Positions 6,686 to 16,344 are shown, numbered from the stretch's first letter. The stretch is 47,500 nt of DNA from Acidimicrobiaceae bacterium (GCA_027314705.1 DAHVAJ010000052.1:1-47500); one strand, 5' to 3'. The notes: a model not told the origin generated them from the sequence alone. Program-made: numbers and translations.

Positions 6686-7432
6686 ATGGGCAAGACCGTC
6701 ATGATCACCGGAGCCGGTTCGGGGTTCGGCAAGGGGGCGAGCCGGGCCCTCGCCGCCCGTGGCCACACCGTGATCGCCACCACGGAGACCGACGACCAGG
6801 CGGCCGCCCTGGCCGCCGAGGCCCCCGAGTTGACCGTGGAGCGGCTCGACGTCACGACCGGCGACGTGGCCAAGGCGGCAGCGTGGGACCTCGACGTCCT
6901 GGTCGACAACGCCGGGGCCGGCCAGACCGGGCCGATGGCCGACGTCCCCATCGACCGGGTGCGGCGCCTCTTCGAGGTCAACGTCTTCGGCACCCTCGCC
7001 GTGACCCAGGCCGTCCTGCCCGGCATGGTGGCCCGCGGGTCCGGCCGGATCGTCATCCTCTCGTCGATCGCCGGCGTGCTGTCGGCCCCCGGGTTCGGTC
7101 CCTACGCCATGACCAAGCACGCGCTCGAGGCCATGGGCAAGGCCATGCGGGCGGAGCTGGCCGGCCAGGGCGTCGACGTCACCCTGGTCAACCCCGGTCC
7201 CTACCTGACCGGGTTCAACGACCGGATGGCCGACTCGATGTGGGAGTGGTTCGGCGAGGGATCGCTCAACGCCCCCTCGACCCCCCTCTTCGAGATGATG
7301 CGGCAGTTCGTGACCACCGACCAGCGGGACCCGGTCGAGGTGGTCGACCGCCTGGTCGAGATCGTCGAGGCCGAGACCACCGAGGAGCACAATTTCATCC
7401 CTCCGGAGATCGCCGAGCTGGCCGGGGGCTGA
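6686..7432 (+). CDS. SDR family oxidoreductase
   Basis: A 248-residue classical short-chain dehydrogenase. It has the cofactor motif GAGSGFGKG near residue 10, 'DNAGAG' at mid-length, catalytic Ser in 'LSSIAG' and the Tyr-x-x-x-Lys pair in 'PYAMTK', then 'NPGPYLTGF'. It is likely NAD(P)(H)-dependent; the substrate is unknown. ATG 6686 is preceded by AGGAGG about ten bases upstream, which decides the start against longer readings. It is convergent with lhr. Confidence 0.9.
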   Translation: MGKTVMITGAGSGFGKGASRALAARGHTVIATTETDDQAAALAAEAPELTVERLDVTTGDVAKAAAWDLDVLVDNAGAGQTGPMADVPIDRVRRLFEVNVFGTLAVTQAVLPGMVARGSGRIVILSSIAGVLSAPGFGPYAMTKHALEAMGKAMRAELAGQGVDVTLVNPGPYLTGFNDRMADSMWEWFGEGSLNAPSTPLFEMMRQFVTTDQRDPVEVVDRLVEIVEAETTEEHNFIPPEIAELAGG

Positions 7433-7448
7433 CCGGCGGGTCCCCCGG

Positions 7449-7464
7449 ACCGCCGCCGGGCGGT
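7449..7464. terminator. Possible bidirectional hairpin between SDR and lhr
   Basis: ACCGCC-GCCG-GGCGGT forms a 6-bp stem in the 42-base gap between two convergent genes. There is no T tract on either side, so it is a weak candidate. Confidence 0.35.
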
Positions 7465-7474
7465 GGCGTCGGGC

Positions 7475-10400
7475 TCAGCGCGCCACCCCGGCGGCACCGG
7501 CGGCGACGCCGTCGAGCAGGCGCACCTGGCGGTGGCCCACCGAGGGGATGCGCGGGCCGTCGAGCAGCGTGCCGGTGAGGTTGAGGGGGTCGGCCGCGGC
7601 CACGGTGACGTCGGCACCGAGGGCCCGGTCGCGGCGGACGTCGGCCAGGAGGGCCACCGCGTCCGGGCACGCGTACTGCTCGCCCGAGACGCCGGCCACG
7701 AACCGGCCGCCGAGGGCCTGGCCCCGGGCCTCGAGACGGCGCAGGGCCCGGACCACGTCGCGCCACGGGACCCGGTAGGACTCGCGGGACCAGACCTCCC
7801 AGCAGACGACGCCCCACCGGGCCAGGAGCTGCCAGGCCACGGCCTCGGCGAGCTCCTCGGCGGGCGGACCCCCGGGTGCCGTGCCACCCGGTGGGCCGGG
7901 CTCGGGGAGGAGCGACCACCGCCCCTCGCCCACCCCGGTGCCCACCACCGCCCGGCGGCGACCGAGGGCGGCCCGCCGGGCCGTGGCGCGGCCGGGGCCC
8001 CGGGACGCCCGGGTCCGGGCGGCCAGCAGCGAGCGGACGGCCGAGAAGGCGTCGGCGGTGACCAGTCCCCGGGCCACCAGGTCCCACAGGCCCTCGTCGA
8101 CGTCGGCGGCCAGCCGGCCCGTCCCCGGCGCCAGCTCCGAGCGGAAGCAGGCGCCGCGTGACCGCAACAGGGCGAGCACGTCGGCGGCGGCGCCGTGGGC
8201 CGGCTCGACCAGCACCCGGTCGGCCCGCACGGCCGCCATGGTCCACCCCAGGTCCTCGCGGGTGACGAGGGCCAGGGGCGTGGCCGGCGACGGGGTGGCC
8301 GAGCCCCGACGGGCCGGCGCGTCGCCGGCCGGCCCCTCGGCCCGGGGGGTGAGGCGCCCCCACGCCATCTCGCCGCTGAGGCAGAGCTCGTCGAGCCAGT
8401 GCGGGTCGTACCCGGCGACGCGGGCCGGGAGCACGGTGCGCTCCCACTCGCCGGCCGCCACCTCGACGCCCTGGAGCTGCTCGACCACGGCGAGCAGCCC
8501 GGCCCGGCCTTCGACCCGGGTGCCGGGGGCCACGCGCTGCCAGCAGGCCAGGAAGCGCACGAAGGTGCGCACGGGCACGGGGTCGACGAGGCGCCGGCGT
8601 CGGCGCCGGCTGGCGGCGTGGAGCCGGACGAGCAGGTGGCGGGCGCACCACCGGCCGTCGGGCAGCGCGACGGCCAGCCCGGTCGACTCGAGGGCACCCA
8701 GGCCGGTGCGGACCCGGGCGGCGGTCAGCGGCGCGCCGCGGACCGATCCGGTGGGCAGGGGTCCCTCGGCCACGAGCTGCTCGACCGTGACCGGACCGGA
8801 CAGCTCGAGATGACCGGCCACGCACTCGGCCAGGGCGTGGTCGGCGCCGACGAGCGGGTCGGCGAGCGAGCGCTCGAGCTCGGCGGCCCACGCCCGGCGC
8901 TCCGTCGCCGCCCACGACGACCCGATGACCAGGGCCCGCCCGTCCCGCCGGAGCTCGTCGAAGAGGGGCTGCCAGACGGCGACGGGACGGGCCAGCACCA
9001 GCGAGAGGAGGAGGTCGTGGAGCTCGTCGGCGGTCCGTGGTCGCGGGCGGACCCGCTCGAGTACCTCGGCCGCGGCGGCCCCGTCGAGCGGGCCGAGCTC
9101 CGCCGGGTCGACGGGCAGCCCGGCCGGCAGGCCGTCCGCCCCGAGCGCCGGGAGGCCGCGGGGCACGGCCACGGCCCGGGTGCGGCGCTCCTCGAGCGGG
9201 GCCCCGTCGAGGAAGGTGTAGGGCCGACCGGTGAGAATGCCGTGGGCCAGCGGGGAGGGTTCGGCCGACTCCACGAAGTGGACCCCCACCCGTCCGGACT
9301 CCACCCCTTCGAGCAGGGCGACCAGCCCGGCCGCGTCGAGCGGCTCGGTGAGACAGTCCGCCACGGTCTGGCGGACGAGCACGTGGTCGGCGACGGGCAC
9401 GGGCCCCGGCGGCGCGTTCTCCTGGCACGCGGCCAGGGCCGGCCAGGTGGCGGCGAGCAGGTCCTCGGCCTCCATGCGCTGCAGGTGGATGGGGCGCCGA
9501 CGTCCTCCCTGGGAGCGGGGGACGACCAGGGCGCGGTTGAGGTTCCACCGCCAGCGGGCGGCCAGCATCGGGTGGGGCAGCACGGCCTGGACGAGGACGT
9601 CGACCGCAGTCCGGCTCTGCAGCATGCGGGGGACGTCGGAGAGCGGGAAGCTGTGGTGGGGACCGAGGGAGATGACCACGGTGTCGTCATCGGCCGCGGC
9701 CTGCAGCTCGAAGTCGAAGGCCACGCAGAAGCGCTTGCGCAGGGCCAGGCCGAGCGCCCGGTTGACCTGGCCGCCGTAGGGGGCGTGGACCAGGAGCTGG
9801 CTGCCCTCGACCTCGTCGAAGACCCGCTCGATGACGAGGTGCTCCCGGGTGGGCAGGACGCCGAGCGCGGCCAGACCGGCGCCGAGGTAGGCCACGACCT
9901 GGTCGGCCACGTCCGCCGACACCCCGGCCCGGAGCCGCACCTCGGCCCGGGCGCCGTCGCCGTCGCCCGCGGCGAGGAGGGGCTCGAGGGCGGCCCGGAG
10001 GGTGCTCACCTCCTCGGAGAGCTCCGGGGTGCGGGCCGGGGCCTCGCCCAACCAGAACGGCACCGTGGGCGGGAGGTCACCGGCGTCGACGACGCGGACG
10101 GTGCCCGTCTCGACCTTGGTCACCCGCCAGGAGTGGGTCCCGAGCAGGAAGATGTCCCCGGCCGTCGCCTCGACGGCGAAGTCCTCGTGGACCGAGCCGA
10201 CGGTGACGCCGTCGGGGTCGAGCACCACCCGGTAGTCACCCGTCTCGGGGATGGCACCTCCGCTCGTCAGCGCGGCCAGCCGAGCGCCGCGGCGCGGCCG
10301 CAGGCGGCCGTGCACGGCGTCGTGGTGGAGGTGGGCACCCTTGCGCCCCCGGCCCGTCCGCACCCCGTCGGACACCAGCTCGACGACGTCGTCGAAGTCG

Positions 10401-12055
10401 GCGCGGGCCAGTGAGGCGTAGGGGGCCGCCCCCCGCACCAGGGCGACCAGGTCGTCGACCTCGCACTCCTCGGCCGCGGCCACCTCGGCCACCAGCTGCT
10501 GGGCCAGCACGTCGAGCGGTGCCACCGGGGGTCGGAGCAGGTCGAGCCGGCCGGCCCGCACGGCGGCCAGGAGGGCGGTGCACTCGACCAGCTCGTCACG
10601 GGTCAGCGGGTAGAGGCGGCCGGCCGGGGTGCCCTCCAGGTGGTGGTTGGCCCGGCCGACCCGCTGGAGGAACGTTCCGATGGATCGGGGGGAGCCGATC
10701 TGGCACACCAACTCGACGGGACCCACGTCGATGCCGAGCTCGAGGGAGGCCGTGGCCACCAGGGCCCGGAGGTCACCGGCCCGCAGCCGCTGCTCGACGA
10801 TGCGCCGTCGGGCCGCGGAGAGGCTGCCGTGGTGGGCGGCGACCTGGAGGGCGGGGTCGATCGGCCCGCCCTCGGCCGCGGGCGGGACCCGCGGGACCGG
10901 GGCGCCCGTGCCGTCGGTGCCCGGTCGGTCGGGCCCGGACGGTCCGGTGCCGGTAGTACCGGCGCTGCCGGCGCTGCCGTCGGTACCGTCCTCGGCCCCG
11001 AGGCGCACGGCGAGCTGGTGGGCCACCCGCTCGGCCATCTTGCGGGTGTTGACGAAGACGAGGGTCGTCCGGTGGTCGAGCACGTGGGCGGCGATGCGGT
11101 CGAGCACGTCGGCGAACTGCCCGCCGCTGGCCACCGCCTCGAGCTCCGTCTCGGGCAGTTCGATGGCCACGTCGACGTCGCGGGCATGGCCACAGTCGAC
11201 GACGGTGGCGGCCGCCCGCCCGGGGGCGGTGCCCGACAGCAGCCGGGCCACGACGTCGAGCGGTCGCTGGGTGGCCGACAGCCCGATCCGCTGCACCCGG
11301 CCCCCGGCCCCCTCGACCAGCCGGGTCAGGCGCTCGAGGGTGAGGGCCAGGTGGGCCCCGCGCTTGTCCCGGGCCACCGTGTGGACCTCGTCGACGATGA
11401 CGGTGTGCACGGCGGCCAGGGCGGCCCGGGACGAGGCCGCGGTCACGAGGAGGTAGAGCGACTCGGGCGTGGTGACGAGCAGGTCCGGCGGCGAGCGGCG
11501 CATGGCGGCCCGCTCGGCGGGCGGGGTGTCCCCGGTGCGCACGGCCACCCGGAGCTCGGGTGCCGACAGGCCGAGCCGGGCCGCCTCGGCGGCGATCCCG
11601 TCGAGGGGCACCCGGAGGTTCTCCTCGACGTCGACGGCCAGGGCCCGCAGGGGCGAGACGTAGACGACCCCGGGGCCGGGAGCCGGGAGCCGCACCGCCG
11701 AGGCCGGGGGCGCACCGGCCGGGCCCACCGACGCACCCCCCGGCCCCACCCACGGGCGGGCCGCGGACTCGGCGTGGGCGCGGTAGGCGGCGTCGATGGC
11801 CACGAGGAAGCCGGTCAGCGTCTTGCCGGTACCCGTGGGCGAGGCCACCAGGACGTCGCCCCCGTCACGGATGCGGGGCCACGCCTCTCGCTGGGGCAGG
11901 GTGGGACCTCCGGGGAACCGCCGGCGGAACCAGCCGGCCACCGCCGGGTGGAATGCGGCCAGGAGGGCCTCGGTCGCGGGACCGGTCGCGGGACCGGTCG
12001 CCGCACCCGGCGGCGGCCCGGCCACGGCCGGCGGGGTGGAAGGGGTGGCGACCAC
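7475..12055 (-). CDS. lhr: Lhr-type large ATP-dependent helicase
   Basis: A 1526-residue superfamily 2 helicase. The order is: motif I 'SPTGTGKT' (residues 72-79), Ia 'SPLRALA', 'TTPES', motif II DEVH starting at residue 222, motif III 'GLSATQRP', then 'VFVNTRKMAE', 'HHGSLS', and motif VI-like 'QRVGRANH'. A Lhr-specific C-terminal extension of several hundred residues follows. The length is close to that of full Lhr in mycobacteria. Lhr is a 3'-5' DNA/RNA-DNA translocase implicated in repair. The start is GTG 12055 with GGTGGAG upstream. The N-terminus carries a short Ala-Thr-Gly-Pro repeat encoded by a 12-bp DNA repeat, and a Gly/Pro/Thr-rich insertion lies after motif IV. It is a monocistronic-looking gene. 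Confidence 0.95.
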   Translation of the reverse strand: MVATPSTPPAVAGPPPGAATGPATGPATEALLAAFHPAVAGWFRRRFPGGPTLPQREAWPRIRDGGDVLVASPTGTGKTLTGFLVAIDAAYRAHAESAARPWVGPGGASVGPAGAPPASAVRLPAPGPGVVYVSPLRALAVDVEENLRVPLDGIAAEAARLGLSAPELRVAVRTGDTPPAERAAMRRSPPDLLVTTPESLYLLVTAASSRAALAAVHTVIVDEVHTVARDKRGAHLALTLERLTRLVEGAGGRVQRIGLSATQRPLDVVARLLSGTAPGRAAATVVDCGHARDVDVAIELPETELEAVASGGQFADVLDRIAAHVLDHRTTLVFVNTRKMAERVAHQLAVRLGAEDGTDGSAGSAGTTGTGPSGPDRPGTDGTGAPVPRVPPAAEGGPIDPALQVAAHHGSLSAARRRIVEQRLRAGDLRALVATASLELGIDVGPVELVCQIGSPRSIGTFLQRVGRANHHLEGTPAGRLYPLTRDELVECTALLAAVRAGRLDLLRPPVAPLDVLAQQLVAEVAAAEECEVDDLVALVRGAAPYASLARADFDDVVELVSDGVRTGRGRKGAHLHHDAVHGRLRPRRGARLAALTSGGAIPETGDYRVVLDPDGVTVGSVHEDFAVEATAGDIFLLGTHSWRVTKVETGTVRVVDAGDLPPTVPFWLGEAPARTPELSEEVSTLRAALEPLLAAGDGDGARAEVRLRAGVSADVADQVVAYLGAGLAALGVLPTREHLVIERVFDEVEGSQLLVHAPYGGQVNRALGLALRKRFCVAFDFELQAAADDDTVVISLGPHHSFPLSDVPRMLQSRTAVDVLVQAVLPHPMLAARWRWNLNRALVVPRSQGGRRRPIHLQRMEAEDLLAATWPALAACQENAPPGPVPVADHVLVRQTVADCLTEPLDAAGLVALLEGVESGRVGVHFVESAEPSPLAHGILTGRPYTFLDGAPLEERRTRAVAVPRGLPALGADGLPAGLPVDPAELGPLDGAAAAEVLERVRPRPRTADELHDLLLSLVLARPVAVWQPLFDELRRDGRALVIGSSWAATERRAWAAELERSLADPLVGADHALAECVAGHLELSGPVTVEQLVAEGPLPTGSVRGAPLTAARVRTGLGALESTGLAVALPDGRWCARHLLVRLHAASRRRRRRLVDPVPVRTFVRFLACWQRVAPGTRVEGRAGLLAVVEQLQGVEVAAGEWERTVLPARVAGYDPHWLDELCLSGEMAWGRLTPRAEGPAGDAPARRGSATPSPATPLALVTREDLGWTMAAVRADRVLVEPAHGAAADVLALLRSRGACFRSELAPGTGRLAADVDEGLWDLVARGLVTADAFSAVRSLLAARTRASRGPGRATARRAALGRRRAVVGTGVGEGRWSLLPEPGPPGGTAPGGPPAEELAEAVAWQLLARWGVVCWEVWSRESYRVPWRDVVRALRRLEARGQALGGRFVAGVSGEQYACPDAVALLADVRRDRALGADVTVAAADPLNLTGTLLDGPRIPSVGHRQVRLLDGVAAGAAGVAR
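11971..12004 (-). repeat. 12-bp tandem repeat in the lhr 5' end
   Basis: The unit CGGTCGCGGGAC is repeated nearly three times in frame and gives Thr-Gly-Pro-Ala repeats at lhr residues 19-28. It looks like a small slippage repeat in a disordered N-terminus. Confidence 0.6.
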
Positions 12056-12202
12056 GGCTGTACTCCACCCTAGAGGTGTGACGGGCGGCCCGCCCCGGCC
12101 GGTCCGGGCCTCGAGGCGACGGCGAACGGACGGCCCGGGGGCACCGGAGGACGGCCGTGACCAGGGAGTTCACCGAACACCAGGAAATTCCCATCTTTTC
12201 GC

Positions 12203-12616
12203 TCAAGTTCCGCCGTCGCCGTGCCGATACGGCGACCGGGAGGCGGCGAGGTGACCCGGGAGCCGGACCAGGACCCGCCACCCGAGCAGGCCGAGTCCGA
12301 CAACGGCCAGGGCCACCCCGACGAAGGCGGCGACCACCCCCTGCCCCGACGCCCCGCGGAGCACCATGGCGGCGGCCACGCACACCGGCCAGACGACGAC
12401 CCCGGTGGGGACCAGCGCCGCCGGCCGGTCCCAGGCCCGGACCGCGGCCCACCCCACGGCCAGGCCCACCAGGAAGGGCCAGGCCGTCCTGGCGATCCCG
12501 GCCACCGTCAGGCCCTCGGTGTGCGACGTCCGGCCGAGGACGACGAAGACGAGGATCCAGCCGGCGTCCAGGGCGGCCGCCACCGCCGGATGGAGCCGGC
12601 GGACGGGAGGGGCCAC
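12203..12616 (-). CDS. DUF3054-type membrane protein
   Basis: A 137-residue protein with four hydrophobic helices; the pattern 'WILVFVVLGRTSHTEGL' and 'WPFLVGLAVGWAAVRAW' matches the DUF3054 family of actinobacterial and archaeal membrane proteins, whose function is unknown. The start is GTG 12616, 19 bases after the SDR stop, so it is probably the third gene of the citrate synthase-SDR-DUF3054 transcript. The upstream 150 bases towards lhr show nothing further. Confidence 0.75.
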   Translation of the reverse strand: MAPPVRRLHPAVAAALDAGWILVFVVLGRTSHTEGLTVAGIARTAWPFLVGLAVGWAAVRAWDRPAALVPTGVVVWPVCVAAAMVLRGASGQGVVAAFVGVALAVVGLGLLGWRVLVRLPGHLAASRSPYRHGDGGT

Positions 12617-12635
12617 CGGGGAGGGGTCCGGCCGC

Positions 12636-13454
12636 TCAGCGCCGGCGGAGGCCCGGGTGGCGCTTGGCCACCATGGGCACGAGGAGCCCGCGGGGCGACA
12701 TCCAGGCCAGGGCGGCGCTCACCCGGTTGGCCGTGCCGGGGATCACGACGGCCCGGTTGGCGTGCATCCCCTCGACAGCGGCCCGGGCCACGTCGGCGGC
12801 CGACACCCACATGAAGCGGGGCATGGCCTCGGCCGCTTCGGCCTGGTCGAAGCCGGCGGCGGCCACGAACCCGGTCTCGACCGGCCCCGGGCACAGGGCG
12901 GTGGCGGTCACCCCGTGCGGCCGGAGCTCCTCGCGGATGGCGTGGGTGTAGGAGAGCACGAAGGCCTTGCTGGCGGCGTACCCGGCCTGGCCGGGAAGGG
13001 GCTGGAAGGCCGCCGTCGAGGCCACGTTGAGGACGGCCCCGCTGCGACGCTCGACCATGCCCGGGAGGAAGAGGGCGCAGAGGTGGGCCACGGCCTCGAC
13101 GTCGGTGCGGACCATGGCCACCTCGCGCTCGGGGTCGGCGCGGTGGACGGGGCCGACCGTGGAGAAGCCGGCGTTGTTGACCAGCACGTTGACGGCGAGG
13201 TCCCGGCCGGCGACCTCCCCGGGAAGGGCCCGACGGGCGGCGTCGTCGGTGAGGTCGGTGGCGATCACCTCGGCGCGCACGGCGTAGCGGTCGGCCAGGA
13301 ACCCGGCCAGGTCCGAGAGCTTGGGCCCGGTGCGGGCCACCAGGGTCACCCCGAGACCGCGGGCGGCCAGGCGCTCGGCGATCTCCGCCCCGATGCCGGA
13401 GGAGGCACCGGTGACGAGGCAGGTCCGGTCGGGGTCGGGTGCGGGGAGGGTCAT
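12636..13454 (-). CDS. SDR family oxidoreductase
   Basis: A 272-residue classical short-chain dehydrogenase. It has GASSGIG (cofactor), 'NVLVNNAGF', catalytic 'VASTAAF' and 'YAASK', and 'LCPGPVETGF'. The C-terminal 'RHPGLRRR' resembles the DltE-like subgroup. The ATG at 13454 overlaps the stop of the upstream citrate synthase gene by four bases (ATGA), which suggests translational coupling. The substrate is unknown, and the link to a citrate synthase-like enzyme is not explained by known pathways. Confidence 0.9.
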   Translation of the reverse strand: MTLPAPDPDRTCLVTGASSGIGAEIAERLAARGLGVTLVARTGPKLSDLAGFLADRYAVRAEVIATDLTDDAARRALPGEVAGRDLAVNVLVNNAGFSTVGPVHRADPEREVAMVRTDVEAVAHLCALFLPGMVERRSGAVLNVASTAAFQPLPGQAGYAASKAFVLSYTHAIREELRPHGVTATALCPGPVETGFVAAAGFDQAEAAEAMPRFMWVSAADVARAAVEGMHANRAVVIPGTANRVSAALAWMSPRGLLVPMVAKRHPGLRRR

Positions 13455-14692
13455 GCCTGCGAGCGTAGGCGGGCGCCGGCGGGGGGGGCTCCCCGCGGCG
13501 AGCCGGGCGAGCCGGGCGAGGCGTAGACGGCACGGGCCCGGTACCGCAGGGGGCGCTCGTCGAGCTCCTCCAGGTAGTGGGCCACCCACCCGGCCACCCG
13601 GGCCACGGTGAAGAGGGTCTGGCCGGCATCGGCCGGCAGGCCCGCCGCCCAGGTCACCGCGGCCAGGCCGAGGTCGACGTTGGGTGGGGGGAGCTCGGCC
13701 CGGGCGGCGAGGTCGACGAGGGCGTGGACCAGGTCGACCTGGGCCGGGTCGGCCAGGGCGCAGAACAGGCCGTCGAGCACCCGGTAGCGGGCGTCCCCGG
13801 CGCGGTACACGGGATGGCCGAACCCCGGTAGGTGGTCCCGGGTCCGCAGGGTGTCGGCCACGGCCCGCTCCACCCCGAACTGGTCGGCGTCGACCAGCAG
13901 CCGGTGCACCTCCCGGCTGGCCCCGCCGTGGAGGCGACCGCCCAGCGTGCCGAGGCCGGAGAGCACCGCGTCGTACAGGTCGGCCCGGGTGGACGCGGCC
14001 ATGCGCACGGCCACGGTCGAGGTGGCGAGCTCGTGGTCGGCCAGGAGCACGAGGGCGGCGTTGCCCGCCCGGACCAGGGCATCGTCGGGTGCCGGGTCGA
14101 GCCGGGCCGCCAGCCGGCCGGCCAACGAGTCCCCGAGGACCCGGCCGTCGTCGAGCACCAGCCGACCCGGGGCGGACGCCCCGGCCACCGGGTCCAGGGA
14201 GTCGACCATGGAGGCGGCGACGGTGCGCGCCGTCCGCACCACCGCCGCCGGGCGCAGGTCGCCCCGCACCGGGTCGGCGCCGGCGGCCATGACCACCGCC
14301 CACCGCATGCGGTCGGCCGCGGTGAACGCCGGGGGCGGTCCGAGGGCGGCCGCCTCCCACCTCCCGGGGTCGGGCACCCCCCACAGCAGCACGGCCACCT
14401 CCTCGAAGGAGGCGGTGGTGGCGAGGTCGGCGGCGGGCACGCCCCGGTAGTGGGGTCCGTCGTCGGTCAGCTGGCAGACGCCCGTGGTGACGGTGGCCAT
14501 CCGGGTCTCCACCGACTTGCCCTGCCGTGACCGGCGGGCCAGCTGCTCCACGTCGGCCGCGGCGAACAGGCTGTGTCGCCCGCCGGGCTCGGGATGGGAG
14601 GCGAGCAACCCCCGGCTCACGTAGGCGTAGAGCGAGCTCACCTTGATGCCCAGCCGACGGGCGGCCTCGTCACTGCGCAGCATGCGGTCCAC
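13451..14692 (-). CDS. Citrate synthase family protein with N-terminal MerR/excisionase-type HTH
   Basis: A 413-residue fusion. Residues 1-55 form a DNA-binding type HTH ('SDEAARRLGIKVSSLYAYV', 'GRHSLFAAADVEQLARR'). The rest is a citrate synthase fold with active-site His255 ('LHGGAS'), His293 ('GFGHPVY') and Asp340 ('NVDLG'), so the catalytic set looks intact. It is shorter in the middle than housekeeping citrate synthase. Citrate or 2-methylcitrate synthase activity is plausible. The HTH could mean DNA-linked regulation, as seen in other predicted HTH-citrate synthase fusions. It is divergent from a CBS-citrate synthase and coupled downstream to an SDR gene. Confidence 0.85.
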   Translation of the reverse strand: MDRMLRSDEAARRLGIKVSSLYAYVSRGLLASHPEPGGRHSLFAAADVEQLARRSRQGKSVETRMATVTTGVCQLTDDGPHYRGVPAADLATTASFEEVAVLLWGVPDPGRWEAAALGPPPAFTAADRMRWAVVMAAGADPVRGDLRPAAVVRTARTVAASMVDSLDPVAGASAPGRLVLDDGRVLGDSLAGRLAARLDPAPDDALVRAGNAALVLLADHELATSTVAVRMAASTRADLYDAVLSGLGTLGGRLHGGASREVHRLLVDADQFGVERAVADTLRTRDHLPGFGHPVYRAGDARYRVLDGLFCALADPAQVDLVHALVDLAARAELPPPNVDLGLAAVTWAAGLPADAGQTLFTVARVAGWVAHYLEELDERPLRYRARAVYASPGSPGSPRGAPPAGARLRSQA

Positions 14693-14717
14693 CGGCGGCC
14701 TCCCGGACCCGAGTCAG

Positions 14718-14734
14718 TATTGACTTGATCAATA
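14718..14734. promoter_or_regulatory. AT-rich dyad between two divergent citrate synthase genes
   Basis: TATTGA-CTTGA-TCAATA is an inverted repeat in one of the most AT-rich spots of this GC-rich window, containing the perfect palindrome TTGATCAA. It begins 26 bases upstream of the HTH-citrate synthase start. A -35/-10 like pair TTGTAA/TACTGA on the minus strand overlaps it. The HTH domain of the neighbouring fusion is the obvious candidate ligand. Confidence 0.6.
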
Positions 14735-14826
14735 TTTACAACCCCGGGGCCGCGTGTCCACACTGGAGGGGACGCCACCAGGCGGGAACCACGCCGCGGA
14801 CCGCCGCCGATCCCGAGGAGCCCACG

Positions 14827-16344
14827 ATGCCCACCGCCGTCCAGCAGCTGATGTCCTCGCCTCCGGTGACCTGCGCGACCGGCGCCTCGCTGGCCGAGGC
14901 CACCTCGCTCATGCACGAGCGCCAGATCGGGTCGGTGGTGGTCACCGAGGGCGCCGCCGTCGTCGGGATCCTGACCGAGCGCGACCTGCTGCGGGCCGCG
15001 GCCGGCCGGGCCGACCCGACCGGCGAGCCGGTCCACCGGTGGATGACCGCCCGTCCCGACGTGCTCCGGTCGGACGAGGAGGTCGGCGCGGCCTGGTCGG
15101 GCCTCACCCACCACCACTACCGCCACCTCCCGGTGGTGGACGGCGGGGGCGTGGTCGGCGTGGTCTCCCTGCGCGACCTGCTGGCCGTGGCCCAGATCCG
15201 GCCGGCCGAGGAGGCCGGCGGCGCACTGCCCCGCGGCCTCGAGGGCGTGGTCGTGGCCGAGACCTCGGTGGGAGACGTCCGCGGCCGGGAGGGCTTCCAC
15301 CACTACCGCCAGTACCCGGCCGTCGAGCTGGCCGCCCGTCGCTCGCTCGAGGACGTCTGGCAGCTGCTCTTCGACGGCGCGCTGCCCGACCGGACGGCAT
15401 CGGCCCGATTCTGCGGCGAGGTGGCCGCCCAGCGGGAGCTGCCCCCCGGGCTCGCCGCCCTCCTGCCCTCGGTCGCCCGCCTCGGCGGCCCGCTCGACGC
15501 CTTGCGCACCGGCGTCTCGCTCCTCGGTGCCGAACTGGGCTGGCGGCCGAGCCACGACATCGGGCCCGACGAGCTGCGGGCCCAGGCGCTCCGCCTGTGC
15601 GCGGTGGTCCCCACCCTGCTCGCCGCGGCCCACCGCCTCCGCCACGGCCTCGACCCCGTCCCCCCGCGGGCCGACCTCCCCACCGCGGCCAACTACCTCT
15701 GGATGCTGCGGGGGGAGGAGGCGCCGGCGGCCCACGTGCGGGCCGTCGAGCAGTACCTGGTCCTCACCATCGACCACGGGTTCAACGCCTCGACCTTCAC
15801 CGGCCGGGTGATCACCTCGACCGGCGCCGACCTGGCCGCGGCGGTCTGCGGGGCGGTCGGCGCCCTGTCCGGCCCCCTGCACGGCGGGGCGCCCAGCCGG
15901 GCCCTCGACATGCTCGACGCCATCGCCACCCCCGACCGGGCCGAGGGGTGGATCCGCGAGGCGGTGGGCCGGGGCGACCGCATCATGGGCTTCGGCCACC
16001 GTGTCTACAAGACCGACGACCCGCGCTCGGTCTTCCTGCGCGGGGTGGCCCGCTCGCTCGGGGGTCCGCTGGTCGACCTCGCCGAGCGCGTCGAGGCCAC
16101 CGCGGTCGGGGTCCTGGCCGACCTCAAGCCCGACCGGCGGCTCTACACCAACGTCGAGTTCTTCGCCGGGGTGGTCCTCGGCACCTGCGGGATCCCCCGG
16201 GAGCTGTTCACCCCCACCTTCGCGGCCAGCCGGACGATCGGCTGGGCCGCCCACGTGATGGAGCAGGCCGCCGACAACCGCCTCATCCGCCCGGCCGCCC
16301 GTTACACCGGCCCGCCCCCGCCGGAGGCCGTGCCGCCGGCCTGA
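14827..16344 (+). CDS. CBS-pair/citrate synthase fusion protein
   Basis: A 505-residue fusion. Residues 1-125 contain two CBS motifs ('MSSPPVTCATGASLAEATSL', 'GILTERDLLRAAAG', 'HLPVVDGGGVVGVVSLRDLL'), which commonly bind adenine nucleotides. Residues from about 140 form a full citrate synthase with His352 ('PLHGGAPS') and His391 ('GFGHRVYKTDDPR'). The third catalytic position is Glu444 ('NVEFF') where citrate synthases usually have Asp. The ATG at 14827 with GAGGAG upstream is preferred over an in-frame ATG at 14725. The activity may be citrate or 2-methylcitrate synthesis under nucleotide control; that is inference. It faces a second, HTH-fused homologue. Confidence 0.88.
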   Translation: MPTAVQQLMSSPPVTCATGASLAEATSLMHERQIGSVVVTEGAAVVGILTERDLLRAAAGRADPTGEPVHRWMTARPDVLRSDEEVGAAWSGLTHHHYRHLPVVDGGGVVGVVSLRDLLAVAQIRPAEEAGGALPRGLEGVVVAETSVGDVRGREGFHHYRQYPAVELAARRSLEDVWQLLFDGALPDRTASARFCGEVAAQRELPPGLAALLPSVARLGGPLDALRTGVSLLGAELGWRPSHDIGPDELRAQALRLCAVVPTLLAAAHRLRHGLDPVPPRADLPTAANYLWMLRGEEAPAAHVRAVEQYLVLTIDHGFNASTFTGRVITSTGADLAAAVCGAVGALSGPLHGGAPSRALDMLDAIATPDRAEGWIREAVGRGDRIMGFGHRVYKTDDPRSVFLRGVARSLGGPLVDLAERVEATAVGVLADLKPDRRLYTNVEFFAGVVLGTCGIPRELFTPTFAASRTIGWAAHVMEQAADNRLIRPAARYTGPPPPEAVPPA

